NCBI GenBank assembly: GCA_033296885.1
Contig: MU863926.1
Span: 124,001-188,000 of the forward strand
Reading direction: 5' to 3'
Source of the DNA: Triangularia verruculosa
Taxonomy: Eukaryota; Ascomycota; Sordariomycetes; Sordariales; Podosporaceae
Length of the DNA: 64,000 bases
In this document: in pieces, positions 46,529-58,261 of the stretch
Numbering within the stretch: the stretch's first letter is position 1
Layout: each line of letters starts with the position of its first letter
Position numbers and translations under genes: made by a program
Notes under the pieces: model-generated
The model's database searches: none
What the model was told of the DNA's origin: nothing
What the model saw: the letters and a program-made list of their open reading frames with translations, nothing else

Positions 46529-48222
46529 CTACATGTCAACATGTCCCAGGGCCTGTCCAACCTTTACTCTCTGCCCCTTTTCAACATTCCATTGCCACCC
46601 TCTGGTGTGCTTGCCAGTCTGAGGGTCATGCTCCGACGCAGGCGCCTCGAAAACAAGAACAATCGTGCTGCCAAGCTGGAAGCCGCCCATCTCCTCGCCC
46701 CTGCGCAGAGCGTGGCCCCTGAGGACCTGGCTGGCAGCTTCGTAGGTAGCCTCGGCGTACCCAAGATATGGCTCACCGCGCTGAGCAGCCTCCTCGGCCG
46801 CCTTGTCGGCCTCGGTGTCCGTGGTCAAGCTGTTGGTCCGGAGCTCCCTGTCAAAGTTGATCTTGATAGAACCGACGTTGGTGGCGCCAACGGGCACATA
46901 GCTGAAGAAACCCCAGCGCCAGCGGCCCAGAAGGACGACGCGCTCATTGAGGGTGAAGAGGCCGGGCATGGTGCGCTGGAGGTAGGGGGATACGCTGTAA
47001 AGTTCACCAGCAAAGTGCCGTCTCCGCTCAACGACCCAGTTGGTGGGTGAGTGGAACCGGTGGTAGTCTCCAGGGGCAAGGTAGATGACGGCGTAGTAGA
47101 GAGAGTGACGGCTGCCGGGGGTGAGATAATCGTACCAGGCCTTCTCGCCTTGCTCGAGCTCAGCGCGGACTTCAGAAACGGAGGCAGCAGAGGGAGTAAC
47201 GGATTCGTCCTTGGGATGATCGAAGCTGTCGCTCTTTCTCTTCTTCTTGTTGCCGGAGAGGAGATCGGGTAGAGTGTACGAGATACCGTTGACCGAGGCG
47301 AATTCTTCATCCTTCTTGACCAGTTCTTCATCGCCTTCGAGTTCACGCTGGGCGGGCTTGATGAGCTTTTGGAGGGAAGCTTGACTGCTGGAGAGGCTAG
47401 GGGAGGGGCTGTTTTGACCGAGAAGAGCGTCGATGGTGTATGTCATTCCCTTGACTTGTTCGATATCACCGCCTTCGATTTGTCCAAACTGCAGAACACG
47501 GCCATCCGAGGGAGAAAGGAGGGCGTTCGGGTTCGGATCTAGAGGTCGGGCACCGGGCTTTAGGGTACGGTAGAAAAAGGCGGCCAAGTTGGGAAAGTTG
47601 CGAATATCAGGCTCCTCGATCTCGTCCAAGTTGACACCAAAGAACCACGAGTATAGCCGGAATCCAGGGGAGCGAAGATGATACGGAATGACGAGCTCAT
47701 TGAACCTGCCCCACAGCCGAGACATGGCCTTCAATGGGAGTGTCGACATGATCTGCACCTGCCTGGAACCCTGCGTCAGTCCTTTGTCCTGGGCCTCGAA
47801 AAAGGGGTATGTGTGGTGTAAGAAAGATCGTACCAAGGTCCATCGGGCCTTACCCGTGGCCTCTTTTTTGGCTTCTTCTCTGGTTCGCCATTTTCTTCAA
47901 GTTCCTTCTCCCGAGAGTAGACCTTGTAGAACTGAACCAGACCCAGGAAGCCGACGCCGAGGCCGACGGGAATGGGATACCACTGAATCTTGGAGTCGTT
48001 CACTTTGGAATCGGCCTTGGGCCGGTGGGACTGCTGGGAAAAGGAACGTTGGCCGAAGCGGCGCTGGCCGTATCGGTATGTCGAGTGTGCCCGTCGGGTA
48101 GCTGCTTGGGAGAGGTGGTGGTGAGGGAGGCAGGTGGAGCGTCGAAGGAGCGTCGAGCGAGTCAACCCAGCTACAGGTAACCCGACAGGAATCGAGGCAG
48201 GGCCAATCTGAGGGAACGCCAT
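46529..48222 (-). CDS. psd1: mitochondrial phosphatidylserine decarboxylase (Psd1 type)
   Basis: Converts phosphatidylserine to phosphatidylethanolamine at the mitochondrial inner membrane, using a pyruvoyl cofactor. Exons are 48222-47834 and 47762-46529, 540 aa; the 71-nt intron (GTACGA...CCAG) joins DGPWQVQIMSTLPLKAMSRLWG. The N-terminus is Arg/Ser-rich without acids (targeting sequence); one membrane span is IPVGLGVGFLGLVQFYKVY. The catalytic domain has PDIRNFPNLAAFFYRTLKPGARP, LLSPSDGRVLQFG, YLAPGDYHRFHSPTNW, FTLNERVVLLG and GATNVGSIKINFD. The self-cleavage motif LGST has Ser495, where the alpha subunit starts with the pyruvoyl group. A charged insert (about residues 245-330, containing NKKKRKSDSFDHPK) interrupts the domain, as often in fungal Psd1. 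The gene is divergent from the HERP/Usa1-like gene. Confidence 0.95.
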
Positions 48223-49063
48223 GGTGCCCCTTTTAATAACTTTTTCATCCGTAACCAGGGGAGCAAGGCGGTGTATGTTGACGAACCTGCATCGTTGGCC
48301 TGCCTGTAAAAAAAAAAAAAAAAAAAGCGGCGGCTCTGGGGCAGGCGCGGGGAGTCGATGGCCGTTGATAATGGATACCGCAAAGTCACACAAGAAATAA
48401 ACCGGTCGCAAGGGCGGCACAGCTGCACGATTAGCTCAAGCCGTCACTCTCATGACGCAGCTTGCTTTTCAGACTGAAAGGAAGGGCGAACCAGCGGATG
48501 CGACCGTGTTTCCCAACCAGAGCCGTTTTCCCAGGACGGCAAAGCGCCGTTTGGGGGCACCATTGGCAGCCTTGGGGTGGGTACAAGGGTCTCCTATTTT
48601 GTACAGAATAGTCGCATGTGATCGTGCTGCTAAACTGTGCACAAGACGCCACTCTGCGTGGGGCTGGGTACCGATACCTGGGCCACTCTCCATCTTGAAT
48701 GACAGCGTGGAATTTGGGAAGCTGACCGAGCAAGAGGTCGACGACAGCTCTCTCTTCCTCTCTCTCTTGCGAGAGGTGCATCGTTCCTGACAGAACACTC
48801 ACTTTTCAACGTCAATAGGATGCTTTACAGGCTTGGTTTTCCGAACAACGTGGTCTGTTCTCTTTTCTCCGCAACGTGACCGACTGACTCTCCGTTGTTT
48901 GCTTGCGCCCACCTGCGCCCACCTCAACTCGACGACGACACTGAGAGCGTCCCAGACTGTCCGTGCCTGGCATGTCGTCTTTGACTTCATGAATAATTGA
49001 CAACATCGCCCACCTTTTTTTTTTTTTTTTTTACAACAGTTGATCACCAATTCCAACAGCAAA
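48223..49063. promoter_or_regulatory. divergent promoter region with two poly(dT/dA) tracts
   Basis: 841 bp between the PSD and HERP/Usa1-like starts. A 19-nt A run at 48308-48326 lies 86 bp before the PSD start (T run on its sense strand). An 18-nt T run at 49015-49032 lies 32 bp before the other start. So each gene has a sense-strand T tract in its leader or core promoter. Such tracts usually exclude nucleosomes. No gene lies between. Confidence 0.6.
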
Positions 49064-51409
49064 ATGACGGACGAGCAACCCACTCCTCAGGAGGATGCTC
49101 CTCTGGTCGTCAGCCTCCAGCTCATCCAGCCAAGCGGCACCGCGATGAGCTTCGCTGGGACACCTGCTGCTACAACTTTGCGCCAGCTCAAGGCTAAAGT
49201 TCGCGATGCGCTCCCCTCGCGACCACCAGATGATCACATTCGGTTTATATATCGTGGCCACTTATTGCAGCGCGATACCGATACATTGCTAGATGTGTTC
49301 ACGGAACAGGTGGTAGGTGCCACGCTGCTAGTGTCGCTTTCGCAAGCGGTTGGACAGATGCTAACATTTCCTGTATAGATACGATCCAGCGGCGACCAAC
49401 AGTCTCTTCATATGGTGGTTAGAGATGCTCCCAACCATCCCTCTGGCAGTACCCCTCAGCTTGCAACCCCGAACCGCGGCCAGAGCCCCGCGCCCGGACA
49501 CGCAATTCCTCCTCCCGACAACCATGCGCAACCACCTTTTGCCCGCCAGCAGCATATTCAATTCCACCCTCAGCATGGGATCCGTGTGACGGCAGCCGGC
49601 TTTATTCCGCCGCCGCAGCCTATGGTTCATCATCCACAGCATCAAGACATGGTTCAGTGGGTAGCTCATCTCCAGCGGGAGGCCTTTCAGCGGCAGGCGG
49701 TCGCACAGATGAATGCCCAACGGCACCTTCTTGGTTACGGTATCCCTCATCTCGATGGCGTACATCACGCCCAGGTCGGGGCAGATCACCAAGCGCATCC
49801 CCTGACGCGCGACATGGTTGGGCCCAACGGCCAACAAGTGCGGATCACTGTTCAGAACGAGGGACCTTCTGTTGCGCCAACCACTGCCTCAGTTCTAGGA
49901 AGTGGCCCTACGTCCAACCCTGGAAGTCACCGTCCATTATCTGCGAACGGACTCCATAACATTGTCCATGGGGCCGAAGCCGCGAGGGCCACACAAACCA
50001 TGACTGATGCAATGCATAGAAGTGCGTCAGGTGCATCTCTGGCCAGCATGGCAGCTAACCTCGCCAATTTCAATGGTCCAGTACAACCAATTCAACCCGG
50101 TGTCACGACACCCCTTTATCCCGGTGTTTCCAGACATGCTAGTCGTCCTGCTACACCAGACCCATTTGCCCGGCATGCCAGCTACGGTATCCCGCAAGCC
50201 CAGCGGCCAACACAACCTCAAACACAACCCCAAGGGCCGCAGCAAGGGCAATCTCAGGCTCGCGCCTTGGAAGACCTTGAGGTTTATATTCTCTACGACC
50301 AAGCTGGCCCTCGTGCATTGTTGGTTAACAGTCCCCTTGAACTGTACACCATACGGCAACCAAATCTACCTGCACGGCCACAGCAGCACGTATACCACCC
50401 CATGGCCTTTGGTGTTCCTCTAGTGGCGGGTGTGCCAGGGCCTGCCTTCTTCCCACCCCCATTTTATACCCAGCCAGCCATGTACCCGCCGCCTTTTCAA
50501 CCAAATCCAATGCCATTTGCTTTCCAGCAGCCACCACCAGTACAAGTGCCAGCAGCTTACCAGCCACAGCCGGACGTGGCGGTCCAGGTACAACCACAGC
50601 AAGGGCAGGCTCAAGCAGGTTTCCAGCCACATCCTGTCGACGGCCTTCGACATCGGGGCCAGCAAGACCAAGTGGTGCCTCCGGCCAACCCCCCTCTCGC
50701 TCGGCCTCCTCAGTTTGGGCACCATGGAAATCCTGGCGGATGGGTGGTGGGAGCCTGGCCCACCGTGTGGCTCCTTATTCGTCTGGCCGCCTTCGCCTTT
50801 TGGTTCTCATACAGTAATCCGTCATGGGAACGGTGGTTGTCGTTGGGTATCGCCTCCCTAATCCTTCTAGCGTTTCATACAGGGATCTTGAACACCTTGG
50901 TCAATGAGGTATTCCAACCAATCAGACAGCATATTGAGAACCTGATCCCGAATCCAGACGCCCAAAATCTAGAGAGACCGGCACAGAATGCACCAGCTGG
51001 AGCAGGCCAGGCTGGCAACCCCGATCCGAACCCTGCAGATACTGCGCGGCGGTTGGTAGCGCAGAGGAGAAACGCGAATGGAAATTGGCTACAGAACCAG
51101 GCTAGGTGGTTGGAAAGAGCGGGTATCTTGCTTCTGGCCAGCCTGGCGCCGGGAGTAGCAGAGAGACACATCCAGCAACTGGAAGCGCGGGAGAGAGAGG
51201 AGAGGAGAGCCGCGGAGGAGGCTGCCGAACGGGAGAGAGCAGCGGCCCAAGCAGCCCAGGAGGCGCAGGAAGCCGACTCGGCTCAGGGAACACAGACAGA
51301 AGGACAACAACGATCACAGGAAGATGGAGCGGGACAAGAACAACAAGGGGAGCGTCAGGCTGAGCATCCACTGCAGCCTCAACCTCAAGTTCCTTTGGTG
51401 GAGGTGTAG
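49064..51409 (+). CDS. ubiquitin-like, two-TM protein resembling HERP/Usa1 (ERAD)
   Basis: Exons are 49064-49312 and 49379-51409, 759 aa. The donor could instead be at 49310; both choices are in frame. Residues ~13-95 form a ubiquitin-like fold: VVSLQLIQPSG, TLRQLKAKV, PDDHIRFIYRGHLLQRDTDTL, then a final strand QSLHMVVRDA. A long Pro/Gln/His-rich region follows (about 100-530) with FPPPFYTQPAMYPPPFQ-like repeats. Two adjacent hydrophobic segments (about 540-560 in WPTVWLLIRLAAFAFWFSYS, about 567-587 in WLSLGIASLILLAFHTGIL) are followed by a charged Ala/Glu/Gln-rich coiled tail. This order matches HERPUD1 and yeast Usa1, scaffold factors of the Hrd1 ER-associated degradation ligase. The assignment rests on architecture rather than close identity. 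It is divergent from the PSD gene. Confidence 0.75.
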
Positions 51410-52083
51410 GGACTCGAAGGGGAAGGCACTTGTGAGACTATTTTGCGTTGAAATGTTTTCCAGTGAGCATTACTTTTGTTACCCAAGCACAGTTTCGTGA
51501 TTAGAAGAGCATCTTATTTGGCTATGGCCGAATCTGGCAACAGCATGGTTAATCTGTGCCGGAGTTTTCTTGACATTTTTTGATGTCACGGGCATCTCGC
51601 CCATCTTAGCACACGATGTAGCTACTTCTGTGAGCGTATATGTATCTAAACTTTTCCTCGAGGCCCTTAATCCTTCTCAATGCCAATACCGATAGTGTTT
51701 GGTGGTTGGCCTGCAATGAATTGTGCAACGAGGCTCATAGCTTGGTGAGAAGTGAAACACAGCTTGGGGTCCTGACATCATACTTATCGCCGAGGTTGGT
51801 CTCTCCGTTGACGAGGCTAAAGCCGGAGACCTAGCTTGAAAGGGCGGGGTGGTGATGGACCGAGGCCGAGGCACGGCTGGGGTTCCCCGCAGATTTCCAC
51901 GATCCAACCCCTGAACTATCCACCACCCGGGAAAGGGAGCCGAACCGCATTGGCGGTAGCGGTAGCGGGTACATACATACCTTGAGGGCTAGGAACTATA
52001 ACTCCCTCCTTTGTCCCAGTTTCAGCTGTCTGCTGTTCCTTCATCTTCATCTTTTGCTGTTTTCTCATATTAATACCGTCACA
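51410..52083. other. intergenic upstream of SDR gene
   Basis: 674 bp between two plus-strand genes, with no supportable gene. The final 60 bp form a TTC/TTTTC-rich leader before the SDR ATG. Confidence 0.6.
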
Positions 52084-52997
52084 ATGGCCGAAGCTCAGCT
52101 CCAAGACTTCTCCTCCCTCTTCTCCCTCAAGGGCAAGGTTGCCGTCATTACCGGTGGCTCTCGTGGTCTGGGCTTGAGTGCCGCCTCTGCGTATGTTTCT
52201 TTTTCCCGCGCCTTTCCGCGAGCCATGTTACTAACCTACCTTTCAGCATCCTCCAATCGGGCGCCTCGCTGGTCTTTATCTCTTCCCGCAAGGCCGCCGC
52301 CTGCGAATCAGCCGTTGCCACCCTCAACGCGCTCCCAGGCCTGTCGCCCGGCGCCAAAGCGATATCTGTCCCCGCCGACTGCGCCACCCAGGCCGGCGTC
52401 ACTCACCTCGTCGAGCAGGTGAAGAAGCACACCGACCACGTCGACATCCTTCTGGCCAACGCCGGCGCCACATGGGGGGAGTACATCGACACCCACGCGG
52501 ACTCGGCCTTCGCCAAGGTCATGGACCTCAACGTGAAGGGCGTCTTCAACCTCATCCGTGATTTCGTTCCCCTTCTCGAGAAGAAGGCGTCGGTTGAGCA
52601 GCCGGCAAAGGTGGTCATCACCGCCTCTGTGGCTGGCTTGGGAATTGGTACCCTGGGCAAGCAGGCGACGTATGGGTACAGCGCCAGCAAGGCGGCGGTG
52701 ATTCACCTGGGGAGGAACCTGGCGGTGGAGTTGGGGCCAAGGCATATCAGCGTGAACAGCATCTGCCCTGGGTTCTTCCCCAGCAAGATGAGCAACGGGC
52801 TGTTGGAGATGAGCGGTGGGCATGATGCGTTTGCCAAGGCCAACCCGATGAAGAGGCTGGGGAGACCGGAGGATATTGCTGGTGCGATTGTGTACTTATG
52901 CAGTCGGGCGAGTAACCATGTGAATGGCGCTGACTTTGCCATTGATGGTGGCGCCATGTGGGCGAGGGGACAGTTGGATACCTCCTCCAAGCTTTAA
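52084..52997 (+). CDS. short-chain dehydrogenase/reductase (3-oxoacyl-ACP reductase/RhlG-like)
   Basis: Classical SDR, NAD(P)-dependent. Exons are 52084-52190 and 52247-52997, 285 aa; GTATGT donor, ctaac branch and TTCAG acceptor join SAASAILQSGASLVF. Cofactor motif is TGGSRGLG (about residues 22-29); NAGA follows at LLANAGATWGEY. The catalytic set is Asn in MDLNVKGVFNL, Ser163 in VVITASVAG, and Tyr180 and Lys184 in YSASK. The C-terminal VNSICPGFFPSKM, RLGRPEDIAGAIVYLCS and VNGADFAIDGG blocks are complete. The closest annotation is the rhamnolipid-biosynthesis 3-oxoacyl-reductase-like group common in fungi; the substrate cannot be told. It is convergent with the carnosine methyltransferase gene, with only 75 bp between stop codons, so transcripts probably overlap. 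Confidence 0.92.
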
Positions 52998-53072
52998 AAT
53001 GATAATGCCGTTTTTTTTACTACTACATTTTGAGCAATTTCTTTTCATCTTCGAGCATAATACATCATGTCA

Positions 53073-54409
53073 TCAAGAAATATCCGCCTTGATGACCGGC
53101 TTCCTCGCCACCCATGTGCTAGCTCTGTATACAGTCTGCAGCATCGACTCGGTATCATGAATATACGGCGCCTCGATCCCCGTCTCCCTCGACTCAACCT
53201 GAAACCCAACCTTTGTCACCAACTCCATCACCTCGTCGTCCGTCAGCTCAAAGTTCCCCGGCTCCGCAATCCCCGTCATGTCGTCCTCTCCATCTCCTTT
53301 TACATGGCCTCCGTTTTCAGTCCTGTTAGGCGTCTGCCCCTCAAAATGCCACAGCAACGGCCCAAAGTTCACCAGCACCCCTCCTGGCTTCAGACAGCTG
53401 TAAATCACATCCAAATATCTGATCAGATTCGGCGCCGTGTCGAGAAAGAACACCGCCGCCACCACGTCAAAGGCCCCTGCGTTCTCCTCCTTTGCATACT
53501 CGCACAGGAAATCCGCGGCCGTCATGCTCATGTCCCCCACCACGCCCTTCTCCTGCGCTCTGATCGTCTCCGTCATGCAGTGCACATCCGGCACTTTATA
53601 CCCCCTAAACTGATCCGTTCTGGTCCGATGGTTCGAAAACCCGTGCACCCAGGGGTAAACCGTGTACTGCTCCGCCCGCTCGCAGCAGTTGAGGATATAC
53701 GAGCTCGCCAAGAGCTGGTGGTAGGAAATCTCGTTGCCCTCTGCTGCGCAGCCACGCAGAAAAAGTTCAAACACCAGTCTTCCCAGCCCAGCTCCCGGGA
53801 CAAGAACCCGTAGTCGTTCCCCTTCGCCATTTAGTTTCTTTTGCTCCTCCTCCACGACCCTCAGGACATTCCCAAAGCAGACATCCCTCTCCCTGGCCCC
53901 CTCGGCAGACCAGTCACGGTAGAATTGCCGGAGGGTGCTCCGCGCCTTGTCTACGTCTCCGTTTTTAGCGCAACCTACCCACTCATCGGGGATCCTCAAG
54001 GCGCCGGGGGTCTTTGACTTTTCGTCTGGGACGCCCAAGTTGAAGTTGGTAAGGGAGGCTTTGAAGATGGCCCGGGACAGCTCGGCGTTGGAATCGATGC
54101 AGTCGTCTACCTTGTTTAGTGTGTCCAGGTAGTTGAAGGGTGGTGACGACAGCAGATGCAGGTGGGCTTGGGGGAGAGAGTAGAATGACTGCCGGCGGAG
54201 GTGGGTGGTGTGGAAGTGGGCTATTCTTGGGTATTGTCTGAGATTGAATGTTAGCCATGGGTGTTTTGCGGGGACTGTTTGTTTCGGCGATGATTGTGTT
54301 AAACTCACTGGAAGGAATCCGCAGCGCAGTACATGACTCGGAGCTCGTCGACGTCGATGGCGTCGCCTGTGTTTTCGACGCCTTTCCATGATGTGTCCTC
54401 CTCTTCCAT
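53073..54409 (-). CDS. carnosine N-methyltransferase-like protein (N2227 family)
   Basis: SAM-dependent enzyme of the N2227/CARNMT1 family (yeast YNL092W), which N-methylates the imidazole of carnosine and related histidyl substrates. Exons are 54409-54309 and 54237-53073, 421 aa; the 71-nt intron rejoins ADSFQQYPRIAHFHTTHLRR. Start MEEEDTSWKG at 54409. The SAM loop is RLRVLVPGAGLGRLVFEL. Other blocks: CCERAEQYTVYPWVHGFSNH, SMTAADFLCEYAKEENAGAFDVV as two adjacent parts, FFLDTAPNLIRYLDVIYSCL, GGVLVNFGPLLWHF, and a late ELTDDEVMELV. Length and order agree with the family. Substrate specificity in fungi is less certain than in vertebrates. The region before ATG 54409 is 2.4 kb long and contains two tRNA genes. 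Confidence 0.9.
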
Positions 54410-54957
54410 TTTGCAGCGGTTTTTGAAAGAGAAACGTATGATGAGTCTTTGATCTTGTAAACTGGAAATGAAGAATTGAACTGCTCAGAACAGTCAGCCA
54501 GTGACTGAGTGGATTTAGTCTCTCTGTACAAGTCTCGGCGTTGCTATCGGCATGACGACCGCTGCTCCTGCTTGCTGACCAAGATACTCCGTCAGAAACT
54601 CCGCTTTTCCCGAGACATCAACAGTGGTAATGAGGATGAAAATGACCAAACATATCATACAGATGCAAAATCTATTCACGAATACAATGATGCGGAAGAG
54701 GTCTTATACAAATAAAGTTTTGAGAAATACGGCATGAGCGCACAAGCAACCGGTCGAGTTTAGTGTGGTGGACCCTAACCCTAAGCCATTGACTTCCTCA
54801 TCCTGGAGATTAGGTTTGGACTGGAACACTGCTGTACACTACGGATAGAGCTATCTGATTTTTTTGATATTCCTAGGAGGCAAAAAAAGACAAATTGGCA
54901 GCTCATAATTGTCACTCTAGATTGGTGCTTGAATCAGAGTGGCCGGCAAGAACAAAA

Positions 54958-55043
54958 TGATCTACCCAGGGGTCGAACCTGGAACCTCCTGATATCTTGA
55001 TATGAAATCGTAGTCAGACGCGCTGCCATTACGCCAGCAGACC
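54958..55043 (-). tRNA. tRNA-Arg (anticodon ACG) with a short intron
   Basis: 86-nt cloverleaf read on the minus strand. The acceptor stem GGTCTGC/GTAGATC pairs fully with two G-U. The D arm is GCGT-loop-GCGC with GG in the loop. The T arm is CCAGG TTCGACC CCTGG, with discriminator A. The anticodon stem TCTGA/TCAGG encloses 21 nt, i.e. a 7-nt loop (CT-ACG-A ... A) plus about 14 nt of intron after position 37. The anticodon is read as ACG from standard intron placement; a shift would change it. Confidence 0.82.
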
Positions 55044-55951
55044 TTGAAATTGGTTGATATTGCGGACTTGAATCAGGATACAACATAGGCTTGGCCAAAA
55101 CCCATGGAGCCTATGTTTGGGCATATCTTACATTCCCAACACCAGCTGCTCAGTTGCAGTTAGCGAGGATAATAAGATGGCAGGCTTTGTAGTACTGACT
55201 CCTCTTGCGATTACAGTACCTTTCCTCTATCACAGTTCGCGTAAACCTTGACCTTTTCGGAGAGATGTCGGCACTGCATCCTATCCCACCTGTGGCTGAT
55301 GCTGTCTCACTCTCCAATTCTCGTCCAACAACCGCAATGCCAAGCAACGCCCAAGAGAGTCAGCGATTGCCGAGTCTGGGCAGAGCTCGAGCCTCACCTT
55401 AATGTGATGTCTGAGGAGAGAGGGACGGTTTAGATGCTGCCAACTACGAAGCAATGGTGAGTTCGATGGTAGGGACTGCTGCTTCTCTCTAGGAGTCAAG
55501 GAAGAGTTCCCTGTTAAGTGACTTTGGTAGAAAACAGGCCGGCCACTACCAACCTACATATTTCCACGGATTCCCATTGCAAAAATAGTGTTTGCGACGC
55601 TCGAACTGCAAAGACGAAGACAGAGCCTGTTGGTTCAAAGTCCATCTGGTAGCCAGAGTGTGCTCAACACGGAACGCTGACTTCTATAGGTATCCCGTTG
55701 TCTGGGTGCGGCATGGTGGGGCAACGGTTTGGGAATGAACAGTCTGACAAAGTGGGGGCACCCGAAAGCCAAAAATTGCAGCATCAGAAGATGAAGGGAA
55801 GGAGCGACACCTGCCATGCACAGCCAAATCCAACAAAAATGGAAGGAACACCCCCCTGAGCCAAAGAAAGGGGCAAATAAAACAAAACAAACTCCAAACA
55901 TTCAAAAATAATCATCACCAACACTGCCGGAGGGGTATCGGGGGGTATCCA

Positions 55952-56023
55952 CTCCGGTACGGGGAATCGAACCCCGAGCTTCGCGGTGAAAACGCGATAT
56001 GTTAACCGTTACACTATACCGGA
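55952..56023 (-). tRNA. tRNA-Glu (anticodon TTC)
   Basis: 72-nt intronless cloverleaf. The acceptor stem is TCCGGTA/TACCGGA with G73. The anticodon stem TCGCG/CGCGA holds loop TTTTCAC (anticodon TTC). The T arm is CGGGG TTCGATT CCCCG. All stems pair. Confidence 0.95.
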
Positions 56024-56811
56024 TAAGACGAGATGTGCTATCTGTCTTGTTGTGGTGATTGGGACAGGGGAGGGGGTATATCACGGTAAACGCATTTTGA
56101 TATCTGGCTGTCTTTCTGCTCTTTTGGACATGAATTGAATGACCGAAATGCGTTCAGTTGCAATCAAAGTTCTGAGTTGCCTGCAATGGACGGTTGGTCG
56201 AATTGCCAAGAACTGACCGTGGCAGCAGCATGTTGAGGAAGGAGCACTCCAACTGCCCACGTTTTAAAGCCGCATATGCGTGGCCGACGCTCAAGCCTGG
56301 GACAGTAACGGAAAGAGCGTAACGCCTCGCCCATACAGCCAGCTTAAGCTCAAATGAATTGGTGCCGGAGCGATCGTGACCAGCGTTGCGGCACTTCCAT
56401 GCGCTTTGTAGCATGCTCGTATTTCAATTTAAAGTTGAGACCGAGGTGTGTTTACATCACCGGCAACATCCCGTTCTAGAACCTCCTGTTCTCACCCACC
56501 CGGCATTCTAGAGATAGGTCTTCCTTGACCACGATGATAAGACGACCGTGTCGCGGGGTAACTCTCCCAGACTTACACGTTGCTCCCACGAACACACGTG
56601 ATACTGGATTAAATCGACGCAGAAAAACAGCACGAGGCGCAAGGCAGTCCGTGCGAACCGAACCCAGCCCGAACTGCACTAGCGGTTTTGGATGAACCGG
56701 CTCCCAAATTTTCTATCTTGTGCAGCTCGAACTCTTCAACGTCCTGTTGATTCCACCCCTCCGCTCTTTCGGTATCCCTCTGTTTCCGTGAGCGATTCCT
56801 AGATTGTCACC

Positions 56812-58261
56812 ATGCCTGCCCTCCTCAGAACCATTGCCCCCTTCCTGAGGGCGGCTACCCTCAGACAGTCTGCGTCTCCCCTGGTTTCGCTCCAACGCCA
56901 GACCCGGACTCCAATCCTCAACTTTGCCCGGTCGTACGCTGTTTTTGAGCGCAACAAGCCCCACGTTAACATTGGTGCGTCGATGCCCTCGAGGAAACCC
57001 CTCCACGAGTTGAAGCGAATGCTAACAGTAATATCAAGGTACAATTGGTCACGTTGATCATGGAAAGGTCCGCACATTCCGTGAATGCGCCAGTTTGCGC
57101 CTCCCCCACTAACCGAGCTCCCCACAGACTACCCTTTCTGCCGCCATCACCAAGAGGCAAGCCGAGAAGGGCATGGCCAACTTCCTCGACTATGGCTCTA
57201 TCGACAAGGCCCCCGAAGAGCGCAAGCGTGGTATCACCATTTCCACTACCCACATCGAGTACTCGACCGAGAACCGCCACTACTCCCACGTCGACTGCCC
57301 TGGTCACGCTGATTACATCAAGAACATGATTACTGGTGCCGCCTCCATGGATGGTGCTATCATTGTCGTTGCTGCTTCCGACGGTCAGATGCCCCAGACC
57401 CGCGAGCACTTGCTCCTTGCCCGCCAGGTCGGTATCCAGAGAATCGTCGTTTTCGTCAACAAGGTTGATGCTCTCGAGGACCCCGAGATGTTGGAGCTCG
57501 TTGAGATGGAGATGCGTGAGCTTCTCAGCTCTTACGGCTTCGATGGTGACAACACCCCCGTTGTCCTCGGTTCCGCTCTCTGCGCCATCGAGAACAGACG
57601 CCCCGAAATTGGCGAGTCCAAGATCGATGAGCTCATGAAGGCCGTTGATGACTGGATCCCCACCCCTGAGCGTGACACCGACAAGCCTTTCCTCATGCCC
57701 ATTGAGGATGTCTTCTCCATTGCCGGCCGTGGTACCGTCGTTTCCGGCCGTGTCGAGCGCGGCACCCTGAAGAGAGATGCCGAGATCGAGCTCATTGGCA
57801 TCTCCAACGAGATCATCAAGACCAAGGTCACCGATATCGAGACCTTTAAGAAGTCCTGCGAGGAGTCCCGCGCTGGTGACAACTCTGGTCTCCTGCTCCG
57901 TGGTGTCCGCCGTGAGGACATCAGACGTGGTATGGTCGTTGCCAAGCCCGGCACCGTCACCGCCCACAAGAAGTTCCTTCTCTCCCTCTACGTCCTTTCC
58001 AAGGAGGAAGGTGGTCGTCACTCCCCCTTCGGTGAGAAGTACCGCCCCCAGATGTACATCCGCTCCGCCGATGAGTCCGTCACCCTGTACTTCCCCGAGG
58101 GTACCGAGGATGCCTCTAGCAAGATGGTTATGCCCGGTGACAACGTCGAGATGTTGGCCGAGCTCTACAGCCCCGTTGCCATCGAGGCCGGTATGCGCAT
58201 CACCATCAGAGAAGGTGGCCGCACTGTCGCTACTGGTCTCGTCACCCGCATCATTGAGTAA
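56812..58261 (+). CDS. tuf1: mitochondrial elongation factor Tu
   Basis: GTPase that delivers aminoacyl-tRNA to mitochondrial ribosomes. Exons are 56812-56974, 57039-57067 and 57128-58261, 441 aa. The first ~45 residues (MPALLRTIAPFLRAATLRQS...) are basic and Ser/Leu-rich, a mitochondrial presequence, before [20 protein letters not shown]. The 29-nt second exon encodes almost exactly the P-loop TIGHVDHGK; its donor, GTCCGC, is weak. GTPase motifs: GHVDHGKT (G1), RGITIS (G2), DCPGHADY (G3), NKVD (G4) and SAL (G5). Domain 2 starts at PFLMPIEDVFSIAGRGTVVSGR, and domain 3 has KYRPQMYIRSADESVTL and PGDNVEM. It ends GLVTRIIE. The coding region is strongly biased to C-ending codons, like other highly expressed genes here. 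Confidence 0.97.

Larger units (their letters stand above)
54410..56811. other. intergenic region carrying two tRNA genes
   Basis: 2.4 kb between divergent carnosine methyltransferase and mtEF-Tu genes. It contains tRNA-Arg and tRNA-Glu (both minus). CCCTAACCCTAA, two telomere-like units, lies at about 54773; that is too short to be meaningful. No protein-coding frame is supported. Confidence 0.65.

Noticed and set aside
54773..54785. Telomere-like CCCTAACCCTAA
   Set aside because: Only two units; expected by chance and surrounded by ordinary genes.
56966..58021. 351-codon minus-strand frame opposite mtEF-Tu
   Set aside because: Antisense shadow caused by C-ending codon bias of EF-Tu.
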